Of a stretch of DNA of 64,000 bases, positions 62,652 to 64,000 are shown in pieces. The position numbers were made by a program, and so were the translations under genes. Position 1 is the stretch's first letter; the number at the start of each line of letters is the position of its first letter. The notes beneath the pieces are model-generated. The model searched no databases. It was not told where the DNA came from and saw only the letters and a program-made list of their open reading frames with translations. The DNA lies in contig NZ_JAGGOT010000022.1 of NCBI RefSeq assembly GCF_018614195.1, forward strand, positions 62,001 to 126,000. The letters are read 5' to 3'. This DNA is from Streptomyces sp. ISL-43. Its GTDB lineage: Bacteria > Actinomycetota > Actinomycetes > Streptomycetales > Streptomycetaceae.

Positions 62652-63605
62652 TCAGGTGGCGACGGGCTCGCGCATGGTGCGGTAACCGCGCGGCGTGAGG
62701 CCGTAGCGGTCGCGGAAGAGCCGGCTGAAGTGGGAGGCCTGGTAGAGGCCGGACCGTTCACCGATCACGCCGACGGGCAGGTGGTCGAGCCGTGGGTCGC
62801 GCAGCTCGTACCGGCAGCGGGCGAGGCGCTCGTCGCGGATCCAGCGGGCGGGACTTGTCCCGTGGTCCTGGAAGATCCGCTGGAGGTAGCGCAGCGAGAT
62901 GTTGTGGTGCTCGGCGACCGCCTGCGGGGTGAGGCCGGGGTCGGAGAGCCGTTCGCGGATGTACGACTGGATGCCCAGCATGAGGTCGTGGCGGGCGACC
63001 TCGTCCTCGGCGGCGACGTGGCGCAGCCGGTCCGCGAGGACGGCGGCGGTCAGGCCGGCCACGGTGGCGCCGACCCGGTCGACGGCGGAGTGGATCTCGG
63101 TTCCGTGGTCGTGGAGTCCGGCCAGGAGCTGGGAGAGGAGGGCGCCGGCGCCCATGCGCCCGCACCAGCCGGTGGCGGTGAGCTTCGCCGTGTCGTCGGC
63201 CGACATCCCGAGGTGGCGGTGCGGCAGCAGGACCTCCACCAGGTGGAAGGGCCGGGGCAGCACCAGGCGGTAGGGGCGGCTGCTGTCGCAGCAGATGATC
63301 TGCGGGCCGCTCGCCTGGCCCCGGCGGCCGTCCTGGTGGACGTGGATCTCGCCCGCCAGCGCCCTGAACACCCGCAGGTTCTCGGAGGAGCCGGGCCGGA
63401 TGTGGCGGCCGGGGCGCAAGACCTCGTGGGGCTCTCCCGTGACGAGGGTGATGGTGACGTCGCCGAAGTCGCGGCGTACGACGGTGCCGTGGACCGACTC
63501 GTCGGGTCCGCGGACGACCCGCGCCGCGCCGGGGGTGGACACGGCAACCGGTGGACTGCGGTCCGGCACGAATGCGCTCGGCCCGCGGAGGGGCAGCATG
63601 TCCAT
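62652..63605 (-). CDS. AraC-family regulator
   Basis: 317 residues from ATG 63605 (GAGGAG just upstream). The N-terminal domain resembles the AraC_binding_2 cupin-like domain (VTITLVTGEPHEVLRPG, GPQIICCDSSRPYRLVLPRPFHLVEVLLP). The C-terminal part has two helix-turn-helix units: LTPQAVAEHHNISLRYLQRIFQDHGTSPARWIRDERL and VIGERSGLYQASHFSRLFRDRYGLTPRGYR. It probably controls the methyltransferase-ligase pair just downstream, and it marks the right boundary of the cluster with gap beyond. Confidence 0.93.
   Translation of the reverse strand: MDMLPLRGPSAFVPDRSPPVAVSTPGAARVVRGPDESVHGTVVRRDFGDVTITLVTGEPHEVLRPGRHIRPGSSENLRVFRALAGEIHVHQDGRRGQASGPQIICCDSSRPYRLVLPRPFHLVEVLLPHRHLGMSADDTAKLTATGWCGRMGAGALLSQLLAGLHDHGTEIHSAVDRVGATVAGLTAAVLADRLRHVAAEDEVARHDLMLGIQSYIRERLSDPGLTPQAVAEHHNISLRYLQRIFQDHGTSPARWIRDERLARCRYELRDPRLDHLPVGVIGERSGLYQASHFSRLFRDRYGLTPRGYRTMREPVAT

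Positions 63606-64000
<395 letters not shown>

Overview
GC-rich, codon-biased actinobacterial DNA, most likely from a Streptomyces. Supporting signs are the many GTG starts, ATGA/GTGA translational overlaps, SARP and gamma-butyrolactone-receptor-like regulators, Tat-exported oxidases and a type II polyketide synthase. The window is almost entirely one biosynthetic gene cluster. It runs from a MarR-type regulator cut by the left edge to the start of gap (glyceraldehyde-3-phosphate dehydrogenase) cut by the right edge.

Layout. (1) 0.0-5.2 kb: P450, Tat-exported multicopper oxidase, SDR and a Tat-exported protein of unknown family. (2) 5.2-11.3 kb: coupled operon with a B12-dependent glutamate/methylaspartate-mutase-like small subunit, a fusion of the mutase large subunit to an FAD/NAD(P) domain, an acyl-CoA ligase and a cupin. 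(3) 11.4-14.4 kb: ABM-family protein, lactonase-like metallohydrolase, MFS exporter. (4) 14.6-22.6 kb: complete methionine-cycle cassette metK-adenosine kinase-metH-metF-ahcY. (5) 22.7-26.3 kb: FAD monooxygenase and an asparagine-synthetase-like amidotransferase without its glutaminase cysteine. (6) 26.3-26.9 kb: RelE/YefM-type toxin-antitoxin pair. (7) 26.9-39.9 kb: second multicopper oxidase and the aromatic polyketide core: KS-alpha, chain length factor, ACP, cupin, TcmI-type and SRPBCC cyclases, SDRs, ABM proteins, two anthrone-oxygenase-family proteins, two SchA/CurD-like proteins and a second FAD monooxygenase. (8) 39.9-49.3 kb: SARP regulator, type II thioesterase, phosphopantetheinyl transferase, second ACP, acyl-CoA dehydrogenase, small unknown protein, two-domain ABM protein, carboxylase epsilon subunit, fatty acyl-AMP ligase, and an ACP-acyltransferase fusion whose acyltransferase lacks the serine nucleophile. 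(9) 49.3-53.8 kb: operon of a Cys-rich small peptide, a fused YcaO cyclodehydratase, a histidine kinase and a response regulator. (10) 54.0-56.6 kb: second SARP and a carboxyltransferase. (11) 57-63.6 kb: TetR/hydrolase pair, TetR/CGNR pair, AMP ligase/methyltransferase and AraC regulator.

How it may work together (inference). The carboxylase subunits would supply malonyl-CoA. The minimal PKS and cyclases build a polycyclic aromatic scaffold; the cyclase and oxygenase set suggests a pentangular-type polyphenol. The oxygenases, P450, amidotransferase and copper oxidases tailor it, and the SAM cassette supports methylation. The ligase, acyl-CoA dehydrogenase and ACP genes look like a separate acyl-starter or side-chain supply. 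Direct repeats with 11-bp spacing recur upstream of many of these operons and fit SARP control.

The least ordinary parts are the YcaO/Cys-rich-peptide operon inside an aromatic PKS cluster, the mutase-flavoprotein fusion, the nucleophile-less ACP-acyltransferase, the glutaminase-dead amidotransferase, and a nine-unit (possibly twelve-unit) 11-bp repeat array in front of the carboxylase epsilon gene.
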